Below are positions 35,990 to 44,307 of a stretch of 64,000 bases of DNA, piece after piece (position 1 is the stretch's first letter; every line of letters starts with the position of its first letter). Origin of the DNA: Flavobacterium ovatum (GTDB taxonomy: Bacteria > Bacteroidota > Bacteroidia > Flavobacteriales > Flavobacteriaceae); NCBI RefSeq assembly GCF_040703125.1, contig NZ_CP160035.1:3272001-3336000 (forward strand), read 5' to 3'. The position numbers and the translations under genes are program-made. The notes under the pieces are model-generated. The model did no database searches, was not told the origin of the DNA, and was given only the letters and a program-made list of their open reading frames with translations.

Positions 35990-36751
35990 ATGGCTAAAAA
36001 AAGAATTTTATTAAAGATAGGAAGCAATACGCTCACCAAAGAAACCAATCACATTTCGAGAGGAAAGATTGAAGATATTGGAATGCAGATTGCAGCTCTA
36101 AAAGACGAATACGAGTTTATAATTGTGAGTTCGGGTGCGATTGCAGCGGCAAAACAATTTGTAAAACTTGACAATAATGACCAAGAAGTTTTTGTAAAAC
36201 AAGCTTTGGCATCTATTGGTCAGCCTCATTTGATGCGGATTTACCATGAAAATTTCAGCGATTTAGGATTGCATACCTCACAATGTTTACTTTCTTATTC
36301 TGATTTCGAAAAGGAAAATACGAAGGTCAATATTGTCAATACTATTAATGTATTGGTCAAAAATCAATACATTCCGATCATCAATGAAAATGATACCGTA
36401 GCTACGGACGAAATTAAATTTGGAGACAACGATAAACTAGCGGCTTTGACTGCGGTTTTATTGAAAGTTGATATTTTGATTATCGCCACCAACACCAACG
36501 GAATTTACACCAAAGCCTCATTTCAAGACGAAGTACCAGAAACCATTTCAATAGTCAATGATTTAAAAACATTGGAAAAAGAAATCGGAGATTCAAAATC
36601 TTCACATGGAACAGGTGGAATGCAATCTAAAATCGAAGCCGCAGCTATCACCAAAGCGGCCAATATTGAAACTTGGGTAGTAAACGGCTTGAAAGATAAT
36701 TTTATTTTGAATGCTATAAATAATACAATACCTTTTACCAAGATTGTGTAG
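35990..36751 (+). CDS. proB: Glutamate 5-kinase (no PUA domain)
   Basis: A 253-residue amino-acid kinase making gamma-glutamyl-phosphate for proline synthesis. It shows LLKIGSNTLT (about 5-14), IVSSGAIAAAKQF (about 44-56), NENDTVATDEIKFGDNDKLAALTA (about 136-159) and GTGGMQSKIEAA (about 206-217). It lacks the C-terminal PUA domain of E. coli ProB, the shorter form common in Bacteroidota. It is separated from proA by a 134-base spacer of CTTAG-type repeats. Confidence 0.93.
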   Translation: MAKKRILLKIGSNTLTKETNHISRGKIEDIGMQIAALKDEYEFIIVSSGAIAAAKQFVKLDNNDQEVFVKQALASIGQPHLMRIYHENFSDLGLHTSQCLLSYSDFEKENTKVNIVNTINVLVKNQYIPIINENDTVATDEIKFGDNDKLAALTAVLLKVDILIIATNTNGIYTKASFQDEVPETISIVNDLKTLEKEIGDSKSSHGTGGMQSKIEAAAITKAANIETWVVNGLKDNFILNAINNTIPFTKIV

Positions 36752-36752
36752 A

Positions 36753-36807
36753 GTTGGGACACGGATGAAACGGATTCGCTATCGCGAAAACGCAGATTAA
36801 AACTGAT
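36753..36807 (-). repeat. Dispersed repeat, inverted copy left of the GxxExxY gene
   Basis: This 55-base block begins two bases after the proB stop. Read on the minus strand it contains the TTCGC-GATA-GCGAA palindrome followed by TCCGTTTCATCCGTGTCCCAAC. It is the inverted counterpart of the two copies at 37317-37353 and 37402-37438, and its end matches the copy at 44600-44640. Confidence 0.75.
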
Positions 36808-36860
36808 TTCTTTTTTTGAGTAGTTTAAATAGATAATTTAATATTATTAGAACTTTAAAT

Positions 36861-37241
36861 ATGGAATTGAAACATCAGGAATTATCAGATGCTATTTTAA
36901 AGACGTTTTATGAAGTTTACAATGAATTGGGGTTTGGCTTTTTAGAAAAAGTATACCAAAATTCGATGTATGTGGAATTAAAAAGCAGAGGTTTTAGTGT
37001 GGAAGCTCAGAAAAGAATTGAAATTTATTACAAAGGTGTTGAAGTAGGAGAATATTACGCAGATATAATCGTAGAAGATAAAATCATACTCGAACTAAAA
37101 GCTGCTGAATGTATAGTGAAAGAGAATGAAAATCAGATTCTAAACTATTTACGAGCAACACATTGTGAAGTAGGTTTGCTTTTAAACTTTGGAAAAAAAC
37201 CAGAATTTAAAAGAAAGATATTCGAAAATGATAGAAAGTAA
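36861..37241 (+). CDS. GxxExxY protein (PD-(D/E)XK nuclease-like)
   Basis: A 126-residue member of the GxxExxY family. The naming motif GFLEKVY is at residues 26-32. A PD-(D/E)XK-type active site is visible: D68 in GEYYADIIVEDK and E78-L-K80 in IILELKAAE. The family's biological role is not known. It is out of place between proB and argF', and inverted copies of one dispersed repeat lie on either side, which suggests insertion as a small unit. Confidence 0.85.
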   Translation: MELKHQELSDAILKTFYEVYNELGFGFLEKVYQNSMYVELKSRGFSVEAQKRIEIYYKGVEVGEYYADIIVEDKIILELKAAECIVKENENQILNYLRATHCEVGLLLNFGKKPEFKRKIFENDRK

Positions 37242-37316
37242 AGTATTTCAAATTAGTATTTTTGCTCATCACAAAATAAAAAATTAGGTTTAAAAAATAA
37301 TAATCCGCTTATATCT

Positions 37317-37438
37317 GTGTCTTCGCGATAGCGAATCCGTTTTATCAGCGTACCATTAACCACCAAAACAAATAACAAACATAAAAAATCCGCTCTTATC
37401 CGTGTCTTCGCGATAGCGAATCCGTTTTATCAGCGTAC
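37317..37438 (+). repeat. Two direct 37-bp repeats right of the GxxExxY gene
   Basis: Perfect 37-base copies at 37317-37353 and 37402-37438, starting GTGTCTTCGCGATAGCGAAT, with a 48-base gap. Each contains the TTCGC-GATA-GCGAA hairpin. Two units only, with no array structure, so this is not a CRISPR. The second copy ends 14 bases before the argF' ATG. Confidence 0.85.
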
Positions 37439-37452
37439 TAATAAACATAACA

Positions 37453-38400
37453 ATGAACTATATCTCTATAAAAAACATCGACAACCTATCACAATGGGTT
37501 AAGGACGCTATAAAAATCAAAAAAAATCCACTTAAAAACAAAAAACTAGGGAAACACAAAACCCTTGGAATGTTGTTTTTCAATCCAAGTTTAAGAACAC
37601 GTTTGAGTACTCAAAAAGCGGCCTTGAATCTAGGAATGAATGTGATGGTAATGAACTTTACCAGTGAAGGTTGGACACTTGAATTTGAAGATGGTGTAAT
37701 AATGAACCAAGGAGCTTCCGAACATATTAAAGAAGCTGCAGAAGTAGTTTCTCAATATTGCGATATTGTTGCGATTAGAGCTTTTGCGGGGTTAGTTGAC
37801 AAAGATAAAGACAATGCTGAAACAGTTTTAGCAGGATTCTTAAAACATGCTACTGTACCCATTGTAAATATGGAAGGAGCCACTGGTCATCCCTTACAAT
37901 CTTTAGCAGATGCAATTACCATTGAAGAGTTCAAAACAACTCACAGACCAAAAGTAGTTTTATCGTGGGCTCCACATCCTAGAGCTTTGCCTCAAGCCGT
38001 TGCCAATTCATTTGTAGAAATGATGCAATTACAAGATGCTGATTTTGTCATCACGCACCCAGAGGGATACGAATTGAATCCTGAAATTACTAAAGATTCT
38101 AGAATAGAATATGATCAAGACAAAGCTTTTGAAAATGCTGATTTTATCTATGCTAAAAACTGGAGTAACTACAACGAATACGGACAAATTACCAATGCTG
38201 ATTCAAATTGGACGATCACTTCCGAAAAAATGGCTTTGACTAACAATGCAAAATTCATGCACTGTTTGCCTGTAAGACGCAATGTAATTGTTTCTGACGA
38301 AGTACTTGATAGTGTGAATTCAATTGTAATTCAACAAGCTAATAATAGAACTTATGCAGCTCAACTAGTACTTCAAAAAATATTGAAAGATGGAAACTAA
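37453..38400 (+). CDS. argF': N-acylornithine (probably N-succinylornithine) carbamoyltransferase
   Basis: A 315-residue transcarbamylase of the acylornithine type. The carbamoyl-phosphate loop FFNPSLRTRLSTQKAALNLG is at about 42-61. The Bacteroidota-specific GVIMNQGASEHIKEAAEV is at about 81-98, HPLQSLADAITIEE at about 147-160 and MHCLPVRRNVIV at about 273-284. In this family the residue just before the EH pair decides substrate: proline in the Bacteroides fragilis succinyl enzyme, glutamate in the Xanthomonas acetyl enzyme. Here it is serine (S89), which favours the succinyl form. It overlaps argB by 11 bases. Confidence 0.88.
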   Translation: MNYISIKNIDNLSQWVKDAIKIKKNPLKNKKLGKHKTLGMLFFNPSLRTRLSTQKAALNLGMNVMVMNFTSEGWTLEFEDGVIMNQGASEHIKEAAEVVSQYCDIVAIRAFAGLVDKDKDNAETVLAGFLKHATVPIVNMEGATGHPLQSLADAITIEEFKTTHRPKVVLSWAPHPRALPQAVANSFVEMMQLQDADFVITHPEGYELNPEITKDSRIEYDQDKAFENADFIYAKNWSNYNEYGQITNADSNWTITSEKMALTNNAKFMHCLPVRRNVIVSDEVLDSVNSIVIQQANNRTYAAQLVLQKILKDGN

Positions 38401-39175
38401 ACAATCATTAACCCTTGTGAAAATTGGTGGAAACATTATTGATGATGCTAATGAGTTGAAACAATTTTTAGTAGATTTTTCTAAAATTGAAGGACACAAA
38501 GTTTTGATTCATGGAGGCGGAAAATCAGCTACCAAGATGGCAAAAAGCATTGGACTTGTTCCTCAAATGATTGATGGTCGTCGCATTACCGATGCCGCTA
38601 TGCTGGAAGTAGTTGTCATGATTTACGCTGGTCAAATCAATAAAGAAGTCGTTGCACAATTGCAAGCGATCGATACCAACGCAATCGGATTTTCAGGTGC
38701 TGATGGAAATTTAATCCAATCCGAAAAAAGAAACCATCCTACAATTGACTACGGATTTGTAGGTGATGTAAAAAAGGTAAACACTCCTCTTTTACAAACC
38801 CTAATTCAAGCTGGAATTACGCCTGTATTTTGTGCCATCACACACGACAAAAAAGGACAATTGCTAAACACCAATGCAGATACTGTTGCCAGCGAATTGG
38901 CTATAGCATTATCTGAAGTTTTTGAAGTAACGCTAAATTATTGTTTTGAGAAACCAGGTGTACTTTACGATGCTGAAGACGATGCGTCCGTTATTGACCA
39001 AATCAATCAAGAATTATATACCAAACTAAAAGACGAAAAAGCGATTCATTCAGGAATGATTCCTAAATTGGACAACTGTTTCAATAGTTTAAACAAAGGT
39101 GTTCAAAAAATCAGAATCGGACACCACAAAATGTTAAAAGATGCCAATTCAATTTGTACCACAATTCAACTTTAA
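38390..39175 (+). CDS. argB: N-acylglutamate kinase
   Basis: A 261-residue amino-acid kinase phosphorylating N-acylglutamate. It has the N-terminal VKIGGNIIDD (about 10-19), IHGGGKSATKMAKSIGL (about 39-55), DGRRITDAAMLEVVVMIYAGQINK (about 61-84) and the C-terminal SGMIPKLDNCFNSL. It starts inside the last codons of argF' (11-base overlap), so the two are translationally coupled. Whether the acyl group is acetyl or succinyl cannot be read from this protein. Confidence 0.93.
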   Translation: METKQSLTLVKIGGNIIDDANELKQFLVDFSKIEGHKVLIHGGGKSATKMAKSIGLVPQMIDGRRITDAAMLEVVVMIYAGQINKEVVAQLQAIDTNAIGFSGADGNLIQSEKRNHPTIDYGFVGDVKKVNTPLLQTLIQAGITPVFCAITHDKKGQLLNTNADTVASELAIALSEVFEVTLNYCFEKPGVLYDAEDDASVIDQINQELYTKLKDEKAIHSGMIPKLDNCFNSLNKGVQKIRIGHHKMLKDANSICTTIQL

Positions 39176-39216
39176 GAAATTGTGTAATTTTCAAAATTGC
39201 AACTAAAAAAACCAAA

Positions 39217-40287
39217 ATGAAAAACCAACAAACCCTTACCCAAGAAGCGATAGCCTTATTAAAGAATCTAATTGAAACCCCTTCCCTATCTAGCGAAGAG
39301 CAACAAACAGCGGCTTTAATAGAGCAATGGTTTATTCAAAACGAAATTCCTTTTAAAAGAGAAAACAACAATATTTGGGCATTCAATAAAACTTTTGATT
39401 CCAGCAAACCAACACTTTTATTAAACTCACACCATGACACTGTTCGGCCAAATCAAGCCTACACCAAAGATCCTTACAAGGCCATTGTCGAAGATGGTAA
39501 ATTGTATGGATTAGGTAGTAATGATGCTGGAGGATGTTTAGTTTCCTTAATGGCAACTTTTGTCTATTTCTACGAAAAAGAAAACCTGCCATACAACATT
39601 GTCATTGTAGCTTCTGCCGAGGAAGAAAGCAGCGGTAAAGATGGATTGAATAGCGTGTTAAAACATCTTCCAGAATTATCTTGCGCCGTTATTGGAGAAC
39701 CAACTTTAATGCAGTTAGCTATTGCCGAAAAAGGATTATTAGTACTAGACATCAAAGTAAAAGGAACGCCAAGTCATGCTGCACATCAAAATGATGACAG
39801 TGCGATATACAAAACCTTACCTATTATCGAATGGTTCAAAAACTATTCTTTCGATAAAATATCAGAGCAATTAGGTCCAGTTAAAATGACTGTGACGCAA
39901 ATAAACGCAGGAAAACAACACAATGTTGTACCTTCTGATTGTGATTTGGTCGTAGACATTAGAGTAAACGATTGCTACAACAATAAAGAAATTTTAGAAA
40001 CTGTAAAAGCAAATGTTGATGCCGAGGTAACGCCACGTTCAATGCACTTAAACGCTTCGTCAATCCCCGTTGAACACGGATTAGTACAAGCTGGAATCGC
40101 CTTAGGACGCACCACTTATGGCTCTCCTACCCTTTCAGACCAATCGGTTTTGACTTGCCAATCGTTGAAAATGGGACCTGGAGACACCTTGCGTTCCCAC
40201 TCTGCTGACGAATTTATTTACTTAAACGAAATAGAAGAAGGAATCGATTTATATATTAAAATATTAGGCGATTTCTTGAAACAGTAA
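39217..40287 (+). CDS. argE: N-acylornithine/citrulline deacylase (M20 family)
   Basis: A 356-residue M20 metallopeptidase-family deacylase. The metal ligands appear in LLNSHHDTVRP (about 68-78), YGLGSNDAGG (about 96-105), ASAEEESSGKDG (about 134-145) and VIGEPT (about 158-163). The dimerisation lid is in the middle and DQSVLTC lies near 308. The start is the ATG at 39217; the upstream in-frame ATG at 39154 would overlap argB and lacks family similarity. In Bacteroidota the substrate is N-acetyl- or N-succinyl-citrulline/ornithine. Confidence 0.9.
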   Translation: MKNQQTLTQEAIALLKNLIETPSLSSEEQQTAALIEQWFIQNEIPFKRENNNIWAFNKTFDSSKPTLLLNSHHDTVRPNQAYTKDPYKAIVEDGKLYGLGSNDAGGCLVSLMATFVYFYEKENLPYNIVIVASAEEESSGKDGLNSVLKHLPELSCAVIGEPTLMQLAIAEKGLLVLDIKVKGTPSHAAHQNDDSAIYKTLPIIEWFKNYSFDKISEQLGPVKMTVTQINAGKQHNVVPSDCDLVVDIRVNDCYNNKEILETVKANVDAEVTPRSMHLNASSIPVEHGLVQAGIALGRTTYGSPTLSDQSVLTCQSLKMGPGDTLRSHSADEFIYLNEIEEGIDLYIKILGDFLKQ

Positions 40288-40343
40288 ATTGATGGGAAGC
40301 GATTTCCCTCACACGAGGCTGAAAGCCGAACTGGCAAAGCAAT

Positions 40344-40411
40344 CTGCTATATCTTTCTATCCCGAAAAAAAATCGGGATAAAAAGGATGCCGCTTCTATC
40401 GGGGCTAGGGA
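40344..40411. repeat. REP-like element, copy B
   Basis: It has the same frame as copies A and C (CTGCTAT-ATCTTT on the left, AAAGGATGCCG...CTATCGGGGCTA on the right). The core stem is different: TATCCCGA at 40358-40365 with TCGGGATA at 40373-40380. It lies in the argE-argH spacer. Confidence 0.75.
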
Positions 40412-40476
40412 TTTGGGGTAATTGATAAAATTTGAACTGTTTCTAAATTAAAAGTTATAAATAACAAATAAAGTTT

Positions 40477-40631
40477 CAGTTACTCGAAGAATTCGACCAA
40501 CTGAATAAAACCGTATTAAAAACTATCTTTTAGAAAAATTAGAAGAGTTGAAAGTAATATCAATTTCAACTACTCGAAAAATTCGAGCAGTTCATATTAT
40601 AAAAGTAACTAACCGGTAAAACCGGATAGTT
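40477..40631. repeat. Three mini-hairpins with constant arms and varying cores
   Basis: Three 25-27-base hairpins: 40477-40503 (CAGTT...AACTG), 40568-40592 (AACT...AGTT) and 40607-40631 (AACTA...TAGTT). Each has short outer arms related to AACT/AGTT, a mismatch, a fully paired inner core (TCGAA, CTCGAA or CCGGT) and a 3-base purine loop (GAA or AAA). Cores differ while pairing is kept. They fill the spacer before argH; nothing else is coded there. Confidence 0.7.
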
Positions 40632-40652
40632 CAAAAAATAAAAAATAAAAAC

Positions 40653-40687
40653 TTTGCGAATCTCTGAGACAACTCTCTGTATATTTG
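40653..40687 (+). promoter_or_regulatory. Promoter of argH
   Basis: TTTG (40653-40656), a 23-base spacer and TATATTTG (40680-40687). It lies downstream of or over the in-frame ATG at 40654, which therefore cannot be the start. argH thus has its own promoter apart from the rest of the cluster. Confidence 0.55.
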
Positions 40688-40707
40688 CGAAAAAAAAAGA
40701 AACAAAC

Positions 40708-41988
40708 ATGAAACTTTGGGAAAAAGGAATACCTACTGACAAACAAATAGAACATTTCACTGTTGGAAACGACCGTGAATTGGATTTGGTACTAGCAAAA
40801 TACGATGCTTTGGGCTCTATCGCTCATGCCAAAATGCTTGGTCAAATAGGATTATTGACAGCAAGCGAAACAGATTCTTTGGTGGTAGCACTAAACGAAA
40901 TCATTGTAGATGCTGAAGCTGGCAATTTCGAAATCGAAGATAGTTTTGAAGATGTACACTCCAAAATCGAATACCTATTGACGGTAAAACTAGGAGATGC
41001 AGGGAAAAAAATCCATACCGCTCGTTCTCGTAACGACCAAGTGATGGTCGATGTGAACTTGTATCTTAAAGATGTCGTTATCGAAATGAAAGAGCAAGTC
41101 AAAACAACTTTTGACTTACTAATGGAAATGGCCGATAAATACCAAAACGTATTGTTACCAGGATATACGCATTTGCAAATCGCCATGCCATCTTCTTTTG
41201 GAATGTGGTTCTCGGCTTATGCTGAAAGTTTGATTGACGACATTACCTTATTGAATGCTGCTCTGAAAGTTGTAGACCAAAACCCATTGGGTTCTGCTGC
41301 TGGTTACGGAAGCTCCTTCCCTATCAACAGAACGTTTACTACAAAAGAATTAGGTTTTGAAACCTTGAAATACAATTCGGTTGCGGCACAAATGAGTCGT
41401 GGGAAATCTGAGAAAATTGTCGCTTTTGCCATGAGCAGTGTTGCGGCAACATTAGCAAAATTCTCTATGGACGTTTGTTTGTATATGAGTCAGAACTTTG
41501 ATTTTATTGGTTTGCCTGCGCATTTGACTACAGGTTCAAGCATTATGCCCCACAAGAAAAACCCAGACGTTTTTGAATTAATTCGTGGGAAATGTAACAA
41601 GATTCAAGCTTTGCCTTATGAAATCACTTTGATCACCAACAACCTACCGAGTGGTTACCACAGAGATTTACAGTTGTTGAAAGAAGGATTGTTTCCTGCG
41701 ATTCAAAACTTAAAAGCGTGTTTGGATATTGCGATTTTCTCTATCAAAGACATTACGGTAAAAGACAATATTTTGGCTGATAAAAAATACAACTACTTGT
41801 TCACCGTAGATACGTTGAACGAAATGGTAGTAGCAGGAATGCCTTTTAGAGATGCCTACAAAGCCGTTGCAGAGCAATTGGAAGCAGGAACTTACGAATC
41901 TCCAAAAGCAACCCAACACACACACGAAGGAAGTATCAACAACCTTTGCTTAGCAGAAATTAAAGAAAAAATGAATCGCGCTTATTAA
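40708..41988 (+). CDS. argH: Argininosuccinate lyase
   Basis: A 426-residue lyase of the aspartase/fumarase superfamily releasing arginine and fumarate. It shows HTARSRNDQVMVDVNLYL (about 104-121), PGYTHLQIAMPSSFGMWF (about 151-168), NPLGSAAGYGSSFPINR (about 192-208) and the signature GSSIMPHKKNPD (about 276-287). The start at 40708 (MKLWEKGIPTD) is supported by the promoter just upstream. It is the last gene of the arginine cluster and is followed by a terminator. Confidence 0.95.
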   Translation: MKLWEKGIPTDKQIEHFTVGNDRELDLVLAKYDALGSIAHAKMLGQIGLLTASETDSLVVALNEIIVDAEAGNFEIEDSFEDVHSKIEYLLTVKLGDAGKKIHTARSRNDQVMVDVNLYLKDVVIEMKEQVKTTFDLLMEMADKYQNVLLPGYTHLQIAMPSSFGMWFSAYAESLIDDITLLNAALKVVDQNPLGSAAGYGSSFPINRTFTTKELGFETLKYNSVAAQMSRGKSEKIVAFAMSSVAATLAKFSMDVCLYMSQNFDFIGLPAHLTTGSSIMPHKKNPDVFELIRGKCNKIQALPYEITLITNNLPSGYHRDLQLLKEGLFPAIQNLKACLDIAIFSIKDITVKDNILADKKYNYLFTVDTLNEMVVAGMPFRDAYKAVAEQLEAGTYESPKATQHTHEGSINNLCLAEIKEKMNRAY

Positions 41989-42013
41989 TTTTAAGGCCTT
42001 TATTTCTAAATAT

Positions 42014-42042
42014 AACGCATCGCTAATCACGATGCGTTTTTT
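42014..42042 (+). terminator. Terminator after argH
   Basis: A perfect 9-base stem AACGCATCG (42014-42022) with 42030-42038, loop 7 bases, followed by a run of T. It closes the arginine cluster. Confidence 0.88.
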
Positions 42043-42113
42043 ATTGGAGCCCATTTTCAGAGGACATGCCCAAATTGCACATAAAACAACTGCTGACTTT
42101 GAGGACAATTACT

Positions 42114-42121
42114 TACATTTG
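42114..42121 (+). promoter_or_regulatory. -7 box of the membrane-protein pair
   Basis: TACATTTG matches TAnnTTTG and lies 20 bases upstream of the ATG at 42142. Confidence 0.5.
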
Positions 42122-42141
42122 ATCTACAATCTATAACCATT

Positions 42142-43131
42142 ATGCAAGAAGTAAACCAGAGAGCATCAAAATCACTATTGGACAGCGGTTTCATAACCCA
42201 AGAGCAATTAACCGAAATCACGGCCTATCGAAAGCGAAATATCTTTTCATTAAACGCTGAATTAAAACTCTTCCTTTATTTGTCTGTAATTGCATTTACA
42301 ACAGGAATTGGAATGTTGATTTATGATAATATCGATACCATTGGACATACGATTATCATTGGGTTGGTTTTTATTTTAATGCTGGTTTGTTATTATTTTA
42401 GTTTTAAAAAAGCACCTCCTTTTAAAAAAAAACAAACCGAATTTGAAAGTCCAGTTATGGAATATATTGTGCTTACCGCCAATTTACTGACTTGCATTTT
42501 TATTGGTTATCTGCAAGTTCAATACAATACTTTTGGTACACATTACGGTTTGGTTACCATCATTCCGACGGTAATTGGATTGCTTTCAGCCTTTTATTTT
42601 GATAATAAAAATGTGCTTAGTCTTTCGATTACTGGACTGGCGGCTTATATTGGTTTGACGGTAAACCCGCAATCGTTATTGCAAAATGAAATCTATAATA
42701 CCGATTCGCTGAGTTATGCGGCGATTGGAATAGGAATCGCTCTTTTGGCTTGGAATTTCTATTGTAATAAAGCAAATTTCAAAACTCATTTTAGTTTTAT
42801 CTACCTGACTTTTGCGCAACATCTTATAGGAATTTCGTGTATCAATAACTTAATAGATCAGGAAATGTCCTTTTTATTTTTTATAATCTTGGCCGCAACC
42901 ACTTACTATTACTATATTTTGAGTTACCAGCTGAAGTCTATTTCACTTTTTGTTTTTATGATTATTTACGGTTTTATAGGGTTTAATATTTTCTTTTTTA
43001 CTCTTATGGACCAAATCAATTTTGCAGACTTCTTCAGCTTTTTAATGGTATTTAGCCCTTTTTATTCTTTTGGGATGGTGTACCTTTTTATTCAAATGGT
43101 TAGAAAATTTAATACCGAAATCAAAAAATGA
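42142..43131 (+). CDS. DUF2157-like multi-pass membrane protein
   Basis: A 329-residue protein with a cytoplasmic N-terminal helix pair (LLDSGFITQEQLTEITAY, about 12-29) and about ten hydrophobic segments from residue 45 onward. The N-terminal 'SGFIT-EQL' helix before membrane segments is typical of DUF2157-type proteins. The function is unknown. Its stop overlaps the next gene's start (ATGA, 4 bases), and the next protein begins with a similar helix (LFKAGFISKEQAKEVE), so the two may be paralogous subunits of one membrane complex. Confidence 0.6.
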   Translation: MQEVNQRASKSLLDSGFITQEQLTEITAYRKRNIFSLNAELKLFLYLSVIAFTTGIGMLIYDNIDTIGHTIIIGLVFILMLVCYYFSFKKAPPFKKKQTEFESPVMEYIVLTANLLTCIFIGYLQVQYNTFGTHYGLVTIIPTVIGLLSAFYFDNKNVLSLSITGLAAYIGLTVNPQSLLQNEIYNTDSLSYAAIGIGIALLAWNFYCNKANFKTHFSFIYLTFAQHLIGISCINNLIDQEMSFLFFIILAATTYYYYILSYQLKSISLFVFMIIYGFIGFNIFFFTLMDQINFADFFSFLMVFSPFYSFGMVYLFIQMVRKFNTEIKK

Positions 43132-44294
43132 TAGTTTACGATACACAGTTGCTAGAAAATCAAGTTTTAATTGATGAGGCACAATCCTTATTCAAAGCAG
43201 GTTTTATTTCGAAAGAACAAGCGAAAGAGGTGGAAACGCAATTACCAGAACTTAAACAGCAAAAAAATATCCTTTTCAGAATAGCTTTGTGTCTTTTGGG
43301 AATTGTTTTGTACTCGTCAATTTGTGGCTTTGCCTCTGTACTAGGACTCAATTTAATCGACAGTAATTTTACTTTTTTTATCTATATATATGCCTTAATT
43401 GGTTTTGTGGGAACGGAGTTTTTTGCTAGGCAAAATATCAAAGGGCAAGGTCAAGATGATACTTTTATTATTGGCGGGCAAGCGCTGTTGGCAACTGCTG
43501 TTGGCATATCCTCTGATGGGAACGGCTTGTTAATCGCAATTATAGCCACCATCGCCGCTTGCTTGACTTACCTTAGATATGTAAAAACAATTTCAGCATT
43601 GATTTTTGCAGTTTCGAGCGCAGCCATTGTCATTTATGGTTTGTTTGAGATGGGAAGTATTGGTAAATTAATTTTACCGTTTGCGATGATGATTTATGCA
43701 CTGGGAGTTTACTTTATATGTAAAAAAGCAATCAAAAAGAATCCGTTTTCTTTTTATCGAAAAGGATTGGTTTGGATAAAATACTTCAACCTAATACTGT
43801 TTTATGTTGCAGGGAATTATTTTGTAGTTCGTGAATTATCCGTTGTTTTATTGGGGAACGAAATTGCACCCAACAGTGATATTACTATGGCTTGGTTTTT
43901 TTATGCGTTTACGATCCTTGTTCCAATTGTATTTCTCGTTAATAGCTTGAAACAGCAAAATCGAGCAATGTTATGGATTGGATTGGCAACGACAGGATTT
44001 ACAATTTTTACAATTCGAAATTATCACCATCTTCTACCAACCGAAGTAGCGTTGACAATTGGCGGTTTGGTTCTTTTTGCGGTAGCCTATTTCAGCATCA
44101 AAAAACTAAAAGACAAAACAAGCGGAATTACTTTTCAGCCCGACCGCTTTATGAATACCAGCGACTTCATGCACACCGAAGCCTTACTACTCACCTCACA
44201 ATTTGGACTAAAACCAGAAATTGCTCCCGAAGCTTCCCCCATGGAGTTTGGTGGTGGAGATTTTAGTGGCGGCGGTTCTGGAGGGAGTTTCTAA
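43128..44294 (+). CDS. Multi-pass membrane protein with glycine-rich tail
   Basis: A 388-residue protein with an N-terminal SLFKAGFISKEQAKEVETQL helix (about 19-38) and about ten hydrophobic segments. A cytoplasmic-type C-terminal stretch ends in GGGDFSGGGSGGSF. Such GGGxFxGGGxGGxF tails are known from TPM/YgcG-type and related membrane proteins, though no TPM domain is seen here. It is coupled to the preceding gene by a 4-base overlap. The role is unknown. Confidence 0.6.
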   Translation: MIVYDTQLLENQVLIDEAQSLFKAGFISKEQAKEVETQLPELKQQKNILFRIALCLLGIVLYSSICGFASVLGLNLIDSNFTFFIYIYALIGFVGTEFFARQNIKGQGQDDTFIIGGQALLATAVGISSDGNGLLIAIIATIAACLTYLRYVKTISALIFAVSSAAIVIYGLFEMGSIGKLILPFAMMIYALGVYFICKKAIKKNPFSFYRKGLVWIKYFNLILFYVAGNYFVVRELSVVLLGNEIAPNSDITMAWFFYAFTILVPIVFLVNSLKQQNRAMLWIGLATTGFTIFTIRNYHHLLPTEVALTIGGLVLFAVAYFSIKKLKDKTSGITFQPDRFMNTSDFMHTEALLLTSQFGLKPEIAPEASPMEFGGGDFSGGGSGGSF

Positions 44295-44307
44295 AAAAAA
44301 TAACTAA

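Noticed and set aside
37317..37438. Two identical 37-bp repeats with a 48-bp spacer, CRISPR-like at first sight
   Set aside because: Only two units, further copies are scattered singly and in inverted orientation elsewhere in the window, and there are no cas genes.
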